A stretch of 64,000 nt of DNA from UMGS1696 sp964621755. Lineage in GTDB: Bacteria; Bacillota; Clostridia; Oscillospirales; CAG-272. The position numbers and the translations under genes are program-made. The stretch is from positions 1 to 64,000 of the forward strand of contig CAZUPI010000007.1 in NCBI GenBank assembly GCA_964621755.1, in the 5' to 3' direction. Shown here piece after piece: positions 51,757 to 60,499 of this stretch. Numbering within the stretch: position 1 is the first letter of the stretch; each line of letters opens with the position of its first letter. Under the pieces are notes generated by a model that saw only the letters and a program-made list of their open reading frames with translations, had not been told where the DNA came from and did no database searches.

Positions 51757-51810
51757 TCTGGACTGGCAGTCCATTTTACTGTCTATTTCTATTGTTTTCT
51801 ATGGCATGCG

Positions 51811-51826
51811 GTTAGGAAATGCTAAC
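51811..51826. promoter_or_regulatory. Iron-box-like palindrome before feoB
   Basis: GTTAGGAAATGCTAAC inside a longer imperfect palindrome (ATGCGGTTAG...CTAACTGCAT). About 80 bases before feoB, so feoB may have its own regulated promoter or an internal block. Confidence 0.72.
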
Positions 51827-51904
51827 TGCATGGTGAATTTGGTGAACTTTTGGGAAAAAGCGTTTTTCGCTTAAACACCCCATCAACAGAAAGAAGGATT
51901 TGAC

Positions 51905-54322
51905 ATGGATTTAAGAATCGCGCTTGCGGGGAATCCAAACTGTGGTAAGACCACATTGTTTAACGCGCTCACCGGTTCGAACCAGTTCGTCGGAAACTGG
52001 CCGGGCGTTACGGTTGAGAAAAAAGAAGGAAAATTGAAAAAGCATGACGGCGTTGTCATTACCGACCTGCCAGGCATTTACTCCCTTTCTCCCTACACCC
52101 TTGAGGAGGTTGTGGCGAGAAACTACTTGATCGGCGAGCGTCCGGATGCGATACTCAACATCATCGACGGTACAAACCTTGAGAGAAACTTGTACCTCAC
52201 TACACAGCTTACGGAACTTGGAATCCCGACGGTGGTTGCCATCAACATGATGGACGTTATCCGCAAAAACGGCGACAAAATCAACACGGAAGAGCTTTCC
52301 CGTCAGCTGGGCTGCAAGGTAGTTGAAATCTCCGCCCTCAAAGGGGACGGCATCATGGCGGCGGCTGAGGAAGCAATTAACGCCGCGAAAAATACCAAGA
52401 CTGTTCCGCAGCACACCTTTACAGGAGTAGTCGAGCATGCTATCGCCCACATTGAGGAAGCAGCTGTACATACTATGCCTGATGAACAGCAGAGATGGTA
52501 CGCCATCAAGATTTTCGAGCGCGACGATAAGGTCCTTGAACAGCTGAAGCTGGATAAGACCATCCTTGAACATATCGAAAGGGATATCAAGGCAGCGGAA
52601 GAAGAGCTTGACGACGACGCAGAATCTATCATTACCAACGAGCGTTACGTATATATTGCCTCTTTAATGAAGGCTTGCTACAAGAAAAAATCCGCCGGAA
52701 CACTTTCGACCTCCGATAAAATCGATAAAGTTGTCACCAATAGATGGGCAGCTCTTCCGATTTTCGCGGTAATTATGTTCCTTGTATACTATATTTCCGT
52801 CTCCACTGTCGGTACCATCTTCACAGATTGGGCAAACGACGGCGTGTTCGGCGACGGTTGGCATTTGTTCTCGATTGGCAGCTCCGCTTATGACGACGCA
52901 ATGACAGAGTATGCGATTGATAACGTTTGGACGGATGAAATGAAGTCTATCGTGGACGCCGCTGCTGCTGCAGATGTAATCGGTGCCGAAGATATTCAGG
53001 GCGCGATTGAAGAGAAAGACTTCGGCGCGTTTGACGAGGCTTATGGCTCGTTTGCAGATTCTCTCGCAGAAAGAGGGTACGATATTTCGGAAATCTACGA
53101 TGCGGCTCTTGGCGATGACGCGGAAAATGTTCCGGACTCTGCTGACTACGGCGTTTGGGTTCCTGGTATTCCGGTGCTGGTTGAAAGCGGTCTGGAAGCT
53201 GTCGGTACACCGGAATGGCTGAACAGCCTCCTGCTTGACGGTATCATCGGCGGTGTTGGTGCGGTTCTCGGCTTCGTTCCGCAGATGGTAGTTCTCTTTA
53301 TCCTGTTGGCTTTCTTGGAAGCGTGCGGATATATGGCCCGTATCGCGTTCGTGATGGACAGAATCTTCCGTAAATTCGGTTTGTCCGGTAAATCCTTCAT
53401 TCCGATGCTCATCGGAACCGGATGCGGCGTTCCTGGCGTCATGGCGTCCCGTACCATTGAAAATGAACGTGACCGCAGAATGACCATTATGACGACCACG
53501 TTTATCCCGTGCGGCGCAAAGCTCCCGATTATTGCACTTATTGCCTCTGCTTTGTTTCACGGTGCTTGGTGGGTTGCGCCCTCCGCTTACTTTGTCGGTA
53601 TCGCGGCAATCGTAATATCCGGTATCATGCTCAAGAAAACAAAGGTGTTTGCCGGAGACCCTGCGCCGTTTGTTATGGAGCTTCCCGCTTACCACTGGCC
53701 GACCTTCGGAAACATCATGCGTTCCATGTGGGAGCGTGCGTCCTCCTTTATTAAGAAGGCTGGTACGATTATCCTTCTGTCCTCCATCATTATCTGGGCA
53801 GGTTCTTGCTTCGGCATGATGGACGGTTCGTTCACCTTCAGCACAGAAATGGAACTGGAAGACAGCGTTCTCGGCATCATCGGCGGTGCGATATGCTGGA
53901 TTTTCTCTCCTCTTGGCTTTGGCAACATCAAGGCGACTATCGCCACGATTATGGGTCTTGTTGCGAAGGAAGAAGTGGTCGGCGTGTTCGGCGTTCTCGA
54001 TTTCGAGGGCTTGAGCAAGCTCGGGGCTTATTCGTTCCTCGTATTCAACCTCCTCTGCGCACCGTGCTTTGCGGCTATCGGCGCTATCAAACGTGAAATG
54101 AACAGCGCAAAGTGGACGTGGTTTGCAATTGGTTATCAGTGCGGTTTCGCTTATGTCGTATCGCTGATGATTTATCAGATTGGCTCTGCTTTTACAGGAA
54201 ACGTAAACATAATCGGTCTGATTGTAGCTATTCTGCTTTTGGCAGCTATGGTATATATGCTTGTTAAGCCTTACAAGGAAGCTACCAAGCTCACAGCAAA
54301 CGTAAAAGTAACAGCGAAATAA
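51905..54322 (+). CDS. feoB: Ferrous iron transporter FeoB
   Basis: 805 residues after AGAAAGAAGG. Cytosolic G domain: GNPNCGKTTLFNALTG (G1), DLPGIYSL (G3), NMMD (G4); GDI domain, then a membrane part with Gate motifs GTGCGVPGVMASRT and FIPCGAKLPI, where Cys may handle Fe(II). An acidic segment of about 90 residues (about 315-410) between the first and second membrane helices is longer than in E. coli FeoB and lies outside. Imports Fe(II). Confidence 0.97.
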   Translation: MDLRIALAGNPNCGKTTLFNALTGSNQFVGNWPGVTVEKKEGKLKKHDGVVITDLPGIYSLSPYTLEEVVARNYLIGERPDAILNIIDGTNLERNLYLTTQLTELGIPTVVAINMMDVIRKNGDKINTEELSRQLGCKVVEISALKGDGIMAAAEEAINAAKNTKTVPQHTFTGVVEHAIAHIEEAAVHTMPDEQQRWYAIKIFERDDKVLEQLKLDKTILEHIERDIKAAEEELDDDAESIITNERYVYIASLMKACYKKKSAGTLSTSDKIDKVVTNRWAALPIFAVIMFLVYYISVSTVGTIFTDWANDGVFGDGWHLFSIGSSAYDDAMTEYAIDNVWTDEMKSIVDAAAAADVIGAEDIQGAIEEKDFGAFDEAYGSFADSLAERGYDISEIYDAALGDDAENVPDSADYGVWVPGIPVLVESGLEAVGTPEWLNSLLLDGIIGGVGAVLGFVPQMVVLFILLAFLEACGYMARIAFVMDRIFRKFGLSGKSFIPMLIGTGCGVPGVMASRTIENERDRRMTIMTTTFIPCGAKLPIIALIASALFHGAWWVAPSAYFVGIAAIVISGIMLKKTKVFAGDPAPFVMELPAYHWPTFGNIMRSMWERASSFIKKAGTIILLSSIIIWAGSCFGMMDGSFTFSTEMELEDSVLGIIGGAICWIFSPLGFGNIKATIATIMGLVAKEEVVGVFGVLDFEGLSKLGAYSFLVFNLLCAPCFAAIGAIKREMNSAKWTWFAIGYQCGFAYVVSLMIYQIGSAFTGNVNIIGLIVAILLLAAMVYMLVKPYKEATKLTANVKVTAK

Positions 54323-54340
54323 GTGAAAGGAGATGCCCGG

Positions 54341-54523
54341 ATGCTCACATGGGTTGCAGCTAACCTTGCTACTATTCTCATTTGCCTTGTTCTGATTGGA
54401 ATTGTAGCGGCGATTATCGTAAGTATAGTTAAGGGAAAGAAAAAAGGAAAATCCGCTTGCGGTTGCGGATGCGCAAGTTGTCCCATGAGCGGCTCGTGCA
54501 GCTCATCTCACAAGAAACATTAA
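54341..54523 (+). CDS. FeoB-associated Cys-rich membrane protein
   Basis: 60 residues from the ATG after AAAGGAG; a start 6 codons earlier overlaps the ribosome site. One N-terminal helix (LATILICLVLIGIVAAIIVS), a basic stretch KGKKKGK, then SACGCGCASCPMSGSCSS, the Cys-rich tail of the family found after feoB. The Cys could receive or chaperone iron. Ends the feo operon. Confidence 0.9.
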   Translation: MLTWVAANLATILICLVLIGIVAAIIVSIVKGKKKGKSACGCGCASCPMSGSCSSSHKKH

Positions 54524-54592
54524 CCACAGCGTCAAAAAGAAAGGATGCAAGGGGACGCACAAAAGTTACCCTTGCACCCTTATCTTATACAC

Positions 54593-54616
54593 ATGAGTTA
54601 GCTAAAGCTAACTCAT
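54593..54616. promoter_or_regulatory. Iron-box-like palindrome before the DUF2325 gene
   Basis: Perfect 24-bp palindrome ATGAGTTAGCT, AA, AGCTAACTCAT, ending 8 bases before the ribosome site (AAGGAGG). Confidence 0.78.
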
Positions 54617-54634
54617 CAAATCAAGGAGGAACAC

Positions 54635-54928
54635 ATGAGCGTAGTCATTATTGGAGGAAACGAGTGCATGACCCGGAGGTATGTGGAGTTATGCGCGGAA
54701 TACAAGTGCAAGGCAAAGGTATATCCGAAGATGAACGCGGGCCTAAAGAACCTTGGCAAGCCTGACTTGCTCGTCCTATTCACCAACACGATGTCGCACA
54801 AGATGCTCCGCTTTGTTCTGAGCGAGACGAAGGGACGAGACATTCGGATTGCGCGCAGTCACACAAGTTCAGCAGCTGCGCTGAAAAACATTCTGCAGGA
54901 ACACACGCGTGAGGTCTGTCCGGTGTAA
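54635..54928 (+). CDS. DUF2325 protein
   Basis: 97 residues. VVIIGGNECMTRRYVELCAE, then LLVLFTNTMSHKMLRFVLSE and ARSHTSSAAALKNIL match DUF2325, a small Rossmann-like family of unknown function often found beside iron or metal genes. Position after feoB and its own palindrome indicate it belongs to the iron response. The Cys (CMTRR, LCAEYKC) might bind metal. Confidence 0.87.
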   Translation: MSVVIIGGNECMTRRYVELCAEYKCKAKVYPKMNAGLKNLGKPDLLVLFTNTMSHKMLRFVLSETKGRDIRIARSHTSSAAALKNILQEHTREVCPV

Positions 54929-54949
54929 TAATAAGAAGAGAATATGCGG

Positions 54950-54982
54950 ATGGGGGACACTTTTTCAAAAAGTGTCCCCCAT
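54950..54982. terminator. Palindrome past the DUF2325 gene
   Basis: ATGGGGGACACTTTTT, C, AAAAAGTGTCCCCCAT: 16-bp perfect arms with a single-base loop. Confidence 0.78.
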
Positions 54983-55028
54983 CGCGTCTCTATTACACTA
55001 TTTTTCCATACAATTTGGTGACCATCCT

Positions 55029-55889
55029 TTATTCTGTTGTCGTAAAGTATGTTTCCATTTGTTCTCCGCCTCCTGTGACGACAATACGGTGGTCGCCGCT
55101 GTTGGTTCTGCTGCCAATTTTCCATGACCAGGAGATATTGCCGGATTCATCGGAGGTTTTGTCTTCCAAACCGGCTGCCGAACTTGCGGTGGTTGCATAA
55201 TAGACGCTGATACTGTACTCGGTATATGGCTTTCCAATTGCGGTAAGAGTAGCAGTGTCGTTCCGACCGACTGGAGATGTCACGCTCACCAATTGAAGAA
55301 TTTGCTCAGGTTCGGTGGCTGTTTCGAGATTCCATGATATGTCTGTGGATGCGGACGCTTCTGTATACTCCAGTTCAGGTTTCATCCAGTCTTCTTCTTC
55401 CGGATCCGGTTCGATGATTTTCGGTTCCGGGACTTCCGGCTCCATCCAGTCTTCTTCGATTTTTTCTACAATCGGTTCATCGTATGTGATGAAGTCTTCC
55501 TGCGGGATTGTATCGGAAACGGTGTCCCATTCTCCCCAATCCCATGTCGGTTCTTCGGAGAAAGTGGCTTCCGATTCGACAATCGGATCTGGTGCAGATT
55601 CCGTTTCCAGAACGGTTATTGTAACATTTTCTGCGTCGCTTTCGTCCATTTCGGGGGCGAGCAGGGTTTCTATGGATTTCGTCTCGTCCGGTTTATATGT
55701 TTCTTCATTGTATGTGATTTCCTCGATTTCAGCCGACGGCAGCTGTGTTGTTTCGTCTGTTGTTTCGGACGTATCGGAATCGGCTGAATTGCTGAGTGCG
55801 GTTCCGAAAATTGATCCGGCAACGAACACTCCAGCCACGGCTAAGATGGCTTTGGCGGGAGTGTTTTTCTTTTGCTTTTTCTTCGGCAT
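55029..55889 (-). CDS. Membrane-anchored acidic protein with an Ig-like C-terminus
   Basis: 286 residues after AAAGGAG. Basic start, one helix (AKAILAVAGVFVAGSIFGTA), then a long acidic, Trp-containing, probably unstructured segment (about 35-190, with the near-repeat EEDWMEPE / EEDWMKPE), and a C-terminal beta domain (195-286: LQLVSVTSPVGRNDTATLTA, SISVYYATTASSAAGLEDKT, GNISWSWKIGSRTNSGDHRI). The last part recalls Ig-like extracellular modules. No enzyme motif; likely a wall-facing structural or binding protein. Confidence 0.7.
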   Translation of the reverse strand: MPKKKQKKNTPAKAILAVAGVFVAGSIFGTALSNSADSDTSETTDETTQLPSAEIEEITYNEETYKPDETKSIETLLAPEMDESDAENVTITVLETESAPDPIVESEATFSEEPTWDWGEWDTVSDTIPQEDFITYDEPIVEKIEEDWMEPEVPEPKIIEPDPEEEDWMKPELEYTEASASTDISWNLETATEPEQILQLVSVTSPVGRNDTATLTAIGKPYTEYSISVYYATTASSAAGLEDKTSDESGNISWSWKIGSRTNSGDHRIVVTGGGEQMETYFTTTE

Positions 55890-56083
55890 GATATTCTCCT
55901 TTCAATCATTGCTCTCCAACAAATTATATTAAAACATCTAATATTATCAAGAGGATGAATGCTATTAAAAGAAAACGCGAGCAGGCATATGAAATTGCCC
56001 TTTGCAGAAATTGACAGGCCTTGATGCACGCTGTACAGCAGATAAAAAACCACAAGAAATGCGCTGATGTCATTTGTAAGTCT

Positions 56084-57478
56084 TTATTCTTCGTATAGCA
56101 GAGCATTTAGCCTCGTTGCGGCATCGGCAATGTCAAACGAGACAATCGACATCTTATTGTACCAAGCAAATTTATATGCATCGGTAAACGGAACGACATG
56201 CGTCTCGATTGTAAGCGTGTTTTTCTGAGACACGACCGACGTAACAAGCGACGTCATGGTAATCATATCAATGTTGGTGCTGACAATAGACGTGGTGTAT
56301 TCGACCAATTCGAGTATCTCGGACAGAGACTTTTCCTTTAGTATCGTCGATACGATTGTAGTTATCACGTCACGCTGCCGCTTTGTTCTGCCGAAGTCGT
56401 TGCCGATAGCCCGGTTACGTATATGTTTCATCACCTCGTCGGCATTGAGATGGCATACACCTGCAGTGAAGGTCTTGCCATAAGTGCTATTGTAATAATC
56501 AACCTCTTCCTGCGTAAGCGTTACATCGACGCCGCCGATGTGATCGATAAATTCGCACACACCATCCATGTCAACCACGATAAATCTCTGAATATCAAGA
56601 TCGAACAGTTGGTTAATGGTGTTGATGGCCAACCCTACTCCGCCAAAAATATATGCGGTATTCAGACGGTTCCAATCATATCCCTCAATCGGTACAAGCG
56701 AATCTCGCAGGAGCGAGACTAACTTCACCTCACCGCTTTTCTTATTGTAAGATACCACTATCATGGTATCACTTCGCCCGCGGTCGACCGTGACGTCACG
56801 CGAATCTGTGCCGAGCAGAAGAATATTTACTATATCGGTACTTTTCTGCTTTACCTCGTAAATGGGTATACCTTTATAAACGGATAGTTTGTTCGATGAA
56901 TTGCTGTATGTCGTAGTCGGCAAAGTCGCGGACGGTTGAGTGTCTGTGGTGGGTGTATCGACCGGCTCCGTATCGACCGGCTCCGTATCGACCGGTTCTG
57001 TGTCGACCGGTTCTGTGTCGACCGGTTCTGCGTCGACCGGCTCCGTATCGACCGGTTCTGCGTCGACCGGTTCTGTGTCGACCGGTTCTGTATCGACCGG
57101 CTCCGTTTCAATTGATTCCGCATCGTCACCCGGTTCATCATCGAGCTGTGGGTAGTCGGGCATAATATATGTATCCGGCCTTTTCACAATATCGACCGGC
57201 TCGTATGTAGCGTTGTACTGTTTTATAATAAACGCGGCCACAACGCCGATAAAAAACAAAAGCAGCACAGCGACAACAATCAATATGATCTTAATCCATT
57301 TTTTTTGTTTTTTCATTTTCACCGTTTTCATTCCCCAATGTCTTTGGAGTCTCTTGCTAAAAAATTTATTTACAGTAATACGTCTTTCGTATATACTGAA
57401 CTTGCCGCCAATTTCCCGTAGGCAGTTGACCAGCACCCGATAATCGGCCATGCTTTCGTTGAAAGACATTGATGACAT
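56084..57478 (-). CDS. LCP-family wall polymer transferase with PVDTE repeats
   Basis: 464 residues from the first ATG; a later start near MKKQKKW is possible since no ribosome site is obvious. Membrane helix WIKIILIVVAVLLLFFIGVV (about 62-82), a Pro/Thr/Glu linker with ten or so PVDTE/PVDAE repeats (about 125-175), then the LytR-CpsA-Psr domain: LLLGTDSRDV, RGRSDTMIVVSYNKKSGEVK, SLLRDSLVPI, NTAYIFGGVGLAINTINQL, and RNRAIGNDFGRTKRQRDVI. LCP enzymes attach teichoic acids or capsule to peptidoglycan. Stands alone. Confidence 0.92.
   Translation of the reverse strand: MSSMSFNESMADYRVLVNCLREIGGKFSIYERRITVNKFFSKRLQRHWGMKTVKMKKQKKWIKIILIVVAVLLLFFIGVVAAFIIKQYNATYEPVDIVKRPDTYIMPDYPQLDDEPGDDAESIETEPVDTEPVDTEPVDAEPVDTEPVDAEPVDTEPVDTEPVDTEPVDTEPVDTPTTDTQPSATLPTTTYSNSSNKLSVYKGIPIYEVKQKSTDIVNILLLGTDSRDVTVDRGRSDTMIVVSYNKKSGEVKLVSLLRDSLVPIEGYDWNRLNTAYIFGGVGLAINTINQLFDLDIQRFIVVDMDGVCEFIDHIGGVDVTLTQEEVDYYNSTYGKTFTAGVCHLNADEVMKHIRNRAIGNDFGRTKRQRDVITTIVSTILKEKSLSEILELVEYTTSIVSTNIDMITMTSLVTSVVSQKNTLTIETHVVPFTDAYKFAWYNKMSIVSFDIADAATRLNALLYEE
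56956..57107. repeat. 15-bp tandem coding repeats
   Basis: Alternating units ACCGGCTCCGTATCG and ACCGGTTCTGTGTCG (plus-strand reading) encode PVDTE/PVDAE in the LCP protein linker. Copy number is likely to vary between strains. Confidence 0.85.
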
Positions 57479-57505
57479 ATCTGATAAACATAATACAATA
57501 GCGTA

Positions 57506-57535
57506 ATTATATCACAAATGCCTAAAAAAAGTCAA
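57506..57535 (-). promoter_or_regulatory. Promoter of the LCP gene
   Basis: On the minus strand TTGACT, 18 bases, TATAAT; the transcript would have a leader of about 20 bases before the first ATG. Confidence 0.75.
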
Positions 57536-57724
57536 TATTTATGGGTTAATAATCAATTTTCGACAAAAGAAAAAAATATTGACAATTTGTATATAATATT
57601 TTGTTTCTTAGAAGATAAAGTTTGTTTGAGTAACCCCTGTTTTTTGGAGACGACTCTATTGACAAATAAAGGATGAAGTTTTATAATACTTGATGTAGAT
57701 GACAATTAAATATGAATATTATAT

Positions 57725-57870
57725 GGGAATTACGGTTTGAAAGGTTGTAGACTGAGTAGAATAAACGAAAAGCCGGTTCGAGTCCGGCACAACTGCCATT
57801 ACTGTAATTAACCGTTCTTTTGTACTGTCGGTTATAAGTCAGAAAACGTCCTGATTCTCATTGGTTTTAT
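57725..57870 (+). ncRNA. Cobalamin riboswitch before cbiB
   Basis: Contains the conserved cobalamin-aptamer core: AAAGCCGGTTCGAGTCCGGC, then ACAACTGCCATTACTGTAAT and, further on, AAGTCAGAAAACGTCCTG. Edges are approximate. Downstream GAGTGC...GCACTC followed by TTTCTTTTTT (57890-57955) is a plausible terminator. It should lower expression of the cob genes to its right when B12 is present. Confidence 0.85.
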
Positions 57871-57889
57871 ACATTTCTGGGTATTTGAG

Positions 57890-57955
57890 GAGTGCAGCCA
57901 TGCTTATCGTTTTTTAATAAGAAGCGGTAATATGGTTTAGCACTCTTTCTTTTTT
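57890..57955 (+). terminator. Probable expression-platform terminator
   Basis: GAGTGC and GCACTC enclose a smaller hairpin, then TTTCTTTTTT. Confidence 0.5.
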
Positions 57956-57956
57956 G

Positions 57957-58238
57957 GAAAATGAATGCCTTGCTGCGTATCGTTCCGGGAAAAATATGGA
58001 CATGCGACTGCTTTTTTGATTAGCGGAATCGGCGCGCTTGACGCGATTTCACTCACTGCATATGTGGTATATTGGCAGCTACAAGAAACTCGATTATGAA
58101 CCGATTACTGCATCCGTAAATTCGGATTTGCCATCACGAAAAAGTGCTTGTCAACATTTTGCGCTCCAAGAAGAAGGGGCGATACACCATGATAATGGCA
58201 CAGAACTCGGCTTATATCTTTTCTATGGGAGGTACATC
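57957..58238 (+). other. Non-coding stretch, possibly gene debris, before cbiB
   Basis: Between the riboswitch and cbiB short open pieces in three frames can be read (for example FREKYGHATAFLISGIGALD and RKFGFAITKKCLST) but none has a ribosome site or recognisable family. They may be remains of an earlier cob gene. One frame stays open into cbiB but its residues look random. Confidence 0.4.
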
Positions 58239-59216
58239 ATGCTGACTTTGCTGAAATATCAAACTGTTGCGATACTTATCGGATTTATGATCGACTTTTT
58301 TGTCGGCGACCCGCACTGTATCCTTCATCCGGTCTGCCTGATTGGCAATCTTATCACCGCTCTGGATCATAAATTGCGGAAAAAAATCAGCGAAAAGAGC
58401 GATTTTCGACGCGGTATTCTGACTGCCGTCATCGTAACGTTCCTTTCTTCCGTCGTTCCCGCGTTGATTTTACTGGCCGCATGGCTTCTCCATCCACTCC
58501 TTTATCTGACGATCGACAGCATGATGTGTGCACAGATTCTCGCCGCACGTCAGCTTTGCCGCGAAAGCCGCCTTGTGGAAAAATCGCTGAAGGCAGGCGA
58601 CGTGGAAGGAGCGCGACACAACGTTTCCATGATTGTTGGACGTGATACGGATGTTTTGGACGCCAACGGAATCTGCCGCGCCGCAGTTGAAACCGTAGCG
58701 GAAAACACTTCCGACGGCGTTATCGCCCCTCTTTTCTGGATGGCTCTTTTGGGGGCGGTAGGCGGATTTTTCTATAAATCTGTCAATACCATGGATTCTA
58801 TGCTTGGCTATAAAAACGAGAAGTACCTCTACTTCGGACGCGCGGCTGCCAAACTTGATGATTTTGTCAACTATCTTCCCGCGCGGATTTCGGGCGTCGC
58901 TATGGTCCTCGCCTGTCCATTTTGCGGATGTGACCGGAAAAATGCCTGGAAAATCTTTCGACGCGATCGGTATAAACACGCAAGTCCAAACTCTGCACAA
59001 ACAGAATCAGCCTGTGCGGGTGCGCTTCGGGTACGGCTTGCGGGAGATGCGCGTTACGGCGGCGTGTGGCATAAAAAAGAGTTCATCGGCGACCCCTTGC
59101 GTGAAATCGAATATGAGGATATCACGCGTGCCGGGCGGCTTATGTATGCGGCTACCGTTTTGGTGCTTCTTCTTCTGTTGATAATGCGAATTGCTGCGAT
59201 AACGTTATGCTTATAA
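58239..59216 (+). CDS. cbiB: Adenosylcobinamide-phosphate synthase
   Basis: 325 residues from the ATG after GGGAGG; the frame is open further upstream but not protein-like. Membrane enzyme of the CbiB/CobD family: GFMIDFFVGDPHCILHPVCL, GDVEGARHNVSMIVGRDTDV, AAVETVAENTSDGVIAPLFW, VNTMDSMLGYKNEKYLYFGR, AAAKLDDFVNYLPARI. It joins aminopropanol (phosphate) to the corrin ring. Controlled by the riboswitch upstream. Confidence 0.95.
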   Translation: MLTLLKYQTVAILIGFMIDFFVGDPHCILHPVCLIGNLITALDHKLRKKISEKSDFRRGILTAVIVTFLSSVVPALILLAAWLLHPLLYLTIDSMMCAQILAARQLCRESRLVEKSLKAGDVEGARHNVSMIVGRDTDVLDANGICRAAVETVAENTSDGVIAPLFWMALLGAVGGFFYKSVNTMDSMLGYKNEKYLYFGRAAAKLDDFVNYLPARISGVAMVLACPFCGCDRKNAWKIFRRDRYKHASPNSAQTESACAGALRVRLAGDARYGGVWHKKEFIGDPLREIEYEDITRAGRLMYAATVLVLLLLLIMRIAAITLCL

Positions 59217-59373
59217 GTAAAAATATCCCCTTAGAGGGACAGCAGCTTCCATATGTTGCGATGAATGCCGCAGGATAGCTTTCTTATTTGAAAATTGCAG
59301 CATGATAATTGGCGGACGACGCCAGACGTGCACTTGATATGGAATTGATTTATTGAAATTTTGAGGAGGGTAT

Positions 59374-59883
59374 ATGATTCATATTTATTGTGGCGACGGA
59401 AAGGGAAAGACCACCGCCGCTTGCGGATTGGCCGTTAGAGCTTCAGGATGTGGGATGAAGGTACTGTTTGCGCAGTTTTTCAAATGCGGGAATTCATCGG
59501 AAATCCTGCAAATGGAAAAGCTCGACCGCATTGATACTCTCCATTTCAACAAGCATCTCGGCCGGAATAAGAATGCCGATGAAAAAGGGAAAACAGAAAC
59601 CAGTGACGCGTACTGCGAAATGATGGAACAAATATACGAAATTGCCGGAAACTACGATATGATAGTGCTGGATGAGGTGATTTTGGCCTATAACTATGGT
59701 GTGCTGGACAGTCAAGAGGTGCTTTCCTTCCTGCATGATTTTAGGGATACTCATGAAATTGTGCTGACCGGACGGAATCCCGCTCAAGCGATGTTGGATC
59801 TTGCCGATTATGTCACGGAAATGAAAAAAATCAAGCATCCTTATGACCACGGCATCACTGCTCGACGGGGAATCGAATACTGA
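59374..59883 (+). CDS. cobO: Corrinoid adenosyltransferase
   Basis: 169 residues after GAGGAGG. CobA/CobO/BtuR family: P-loop YCGDGKGKTTAACGLAVRA, VLFAQFFKCG, DMIVLDEVILAYNYGVL and LTGRNPAQAMLDLADYVTEM. Transfers the adenosyl group from ATP to Co(I). Lies 157 bases past cbiB, probably in the same transcript; the gap holds no gene. Confidence 0.95.
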   Translation: MIHIYCGDGKGKTTAACGLAVRASGCGMKVLFAQFFKCGNSSEILQMEKLDRIDTLHFNKHLGRNKNADEKGKTETSDAYCEMMEQIYEIAGNYDMIVLDEVILAYNYGVLDSQEVLSFLHDFRDTHEIVLTGRNPAQAMLDLADYVTEMKKIKHPYDHGITARRGIEY

Positions 59884-59887
59884 AAGA

Positions 59888-59929
59888 AAAAATAGGGGAG
59901 ACGATTTGAAAAACATCTCCCCTATTTTT
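59888..59929. terminator. Bidirectional terminator between cobO and cobC
   Basis: AAAAATAGGGGAGA, 14 bases, TCTCCCCTATTTTT. A/T ends of the stem give a U-tract on both strands. Confidence 0.85.
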
Positions 59930-60498
59930 TACCCAATTTCTTCATACGTCATCTTTTCCAAATCCACGCTGTATCCTCGACCGGGCTTGGGCTGCCATTC
60001 ATAGCGGTTTTTATTTTTCTGAGGAAATAGCTTTGCCATAACTGCGGCAATGACACCGCCATGCGTGAGAATCAGTGTGTCACGTCCCGTTTGCATGATT
60101 TGCTCAACGGCATTCAGCACACGCGCTTTCATAAGATTGCCGCTTTCACCGCCCGGTGCGACGTTTTCTTCGTTATCACCTGTAATCCACTTTATATAAT
60201 CGGGGGCTTCTTTCAATTCCTCATAAGAATGCATCTCGAACACACCAAAGTCCATTTCTGCGAGGGCAGGGAGAACTTCATGCTCCCTCTTACCGTACAG
60301 AATGAATAATGTTTGCTCGCAGCGCTTCATGCCGCTGGAAACAATCCGAAAACCTTCCACGCTGGGATAGGAGACCGACTCTTTTAGCGCGTTCAATTCG
60401 GCAATTCCGTTTTCTGAAAGCTCCTCATCGGTCGCACCGCAATAGAGATGTCGTTCGTTGGCATTTGTTTTGCCATGTCGTATTAAAATAATTTTCAT
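59929..60498 (-). CDS. cobC: Histidine phosphatase, probable alpha-ribazole phosphatase
   Basis: 189 residues. LIRHGKTNANERHLYCGATD (RHG motif, first catalytic His), CEQTLFILYG, EMDFGVFEMHSYEEL and ILTHGGVIAAVM (second His). In this operon it most likely removes phosphate from alpha-ribazole phosphate or adenosylcobalamin phosphate. One base separates it from the next gene. Last gene of the leftward cobalamin operon. Confidence 0.88.
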   Translation of the reverse strand: MKIILIRHGKTNANERHLYCGATDEELSENGIAELNALKESVSYPSVEGFRIVSSGMKRCEQTLFILYGKREHEVLPALAEMDFGVFEMHSYEELKEAPDYIKWITGDNEENVAPGGESGNLMKARVLNAVEQIMQTGRDTLILTHGGVIAAVMAKLFPQKNKNRYEWQPKPGRGYSVDLEKMTYEEIG

Positions 60499-60499
60499 C

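Noticed and set aside
56950..57110. Possible CRISPR-like array
   Set aside because: The repeats are 15 bases in tandem without spacers and keep one coding frame in the LCP gene.
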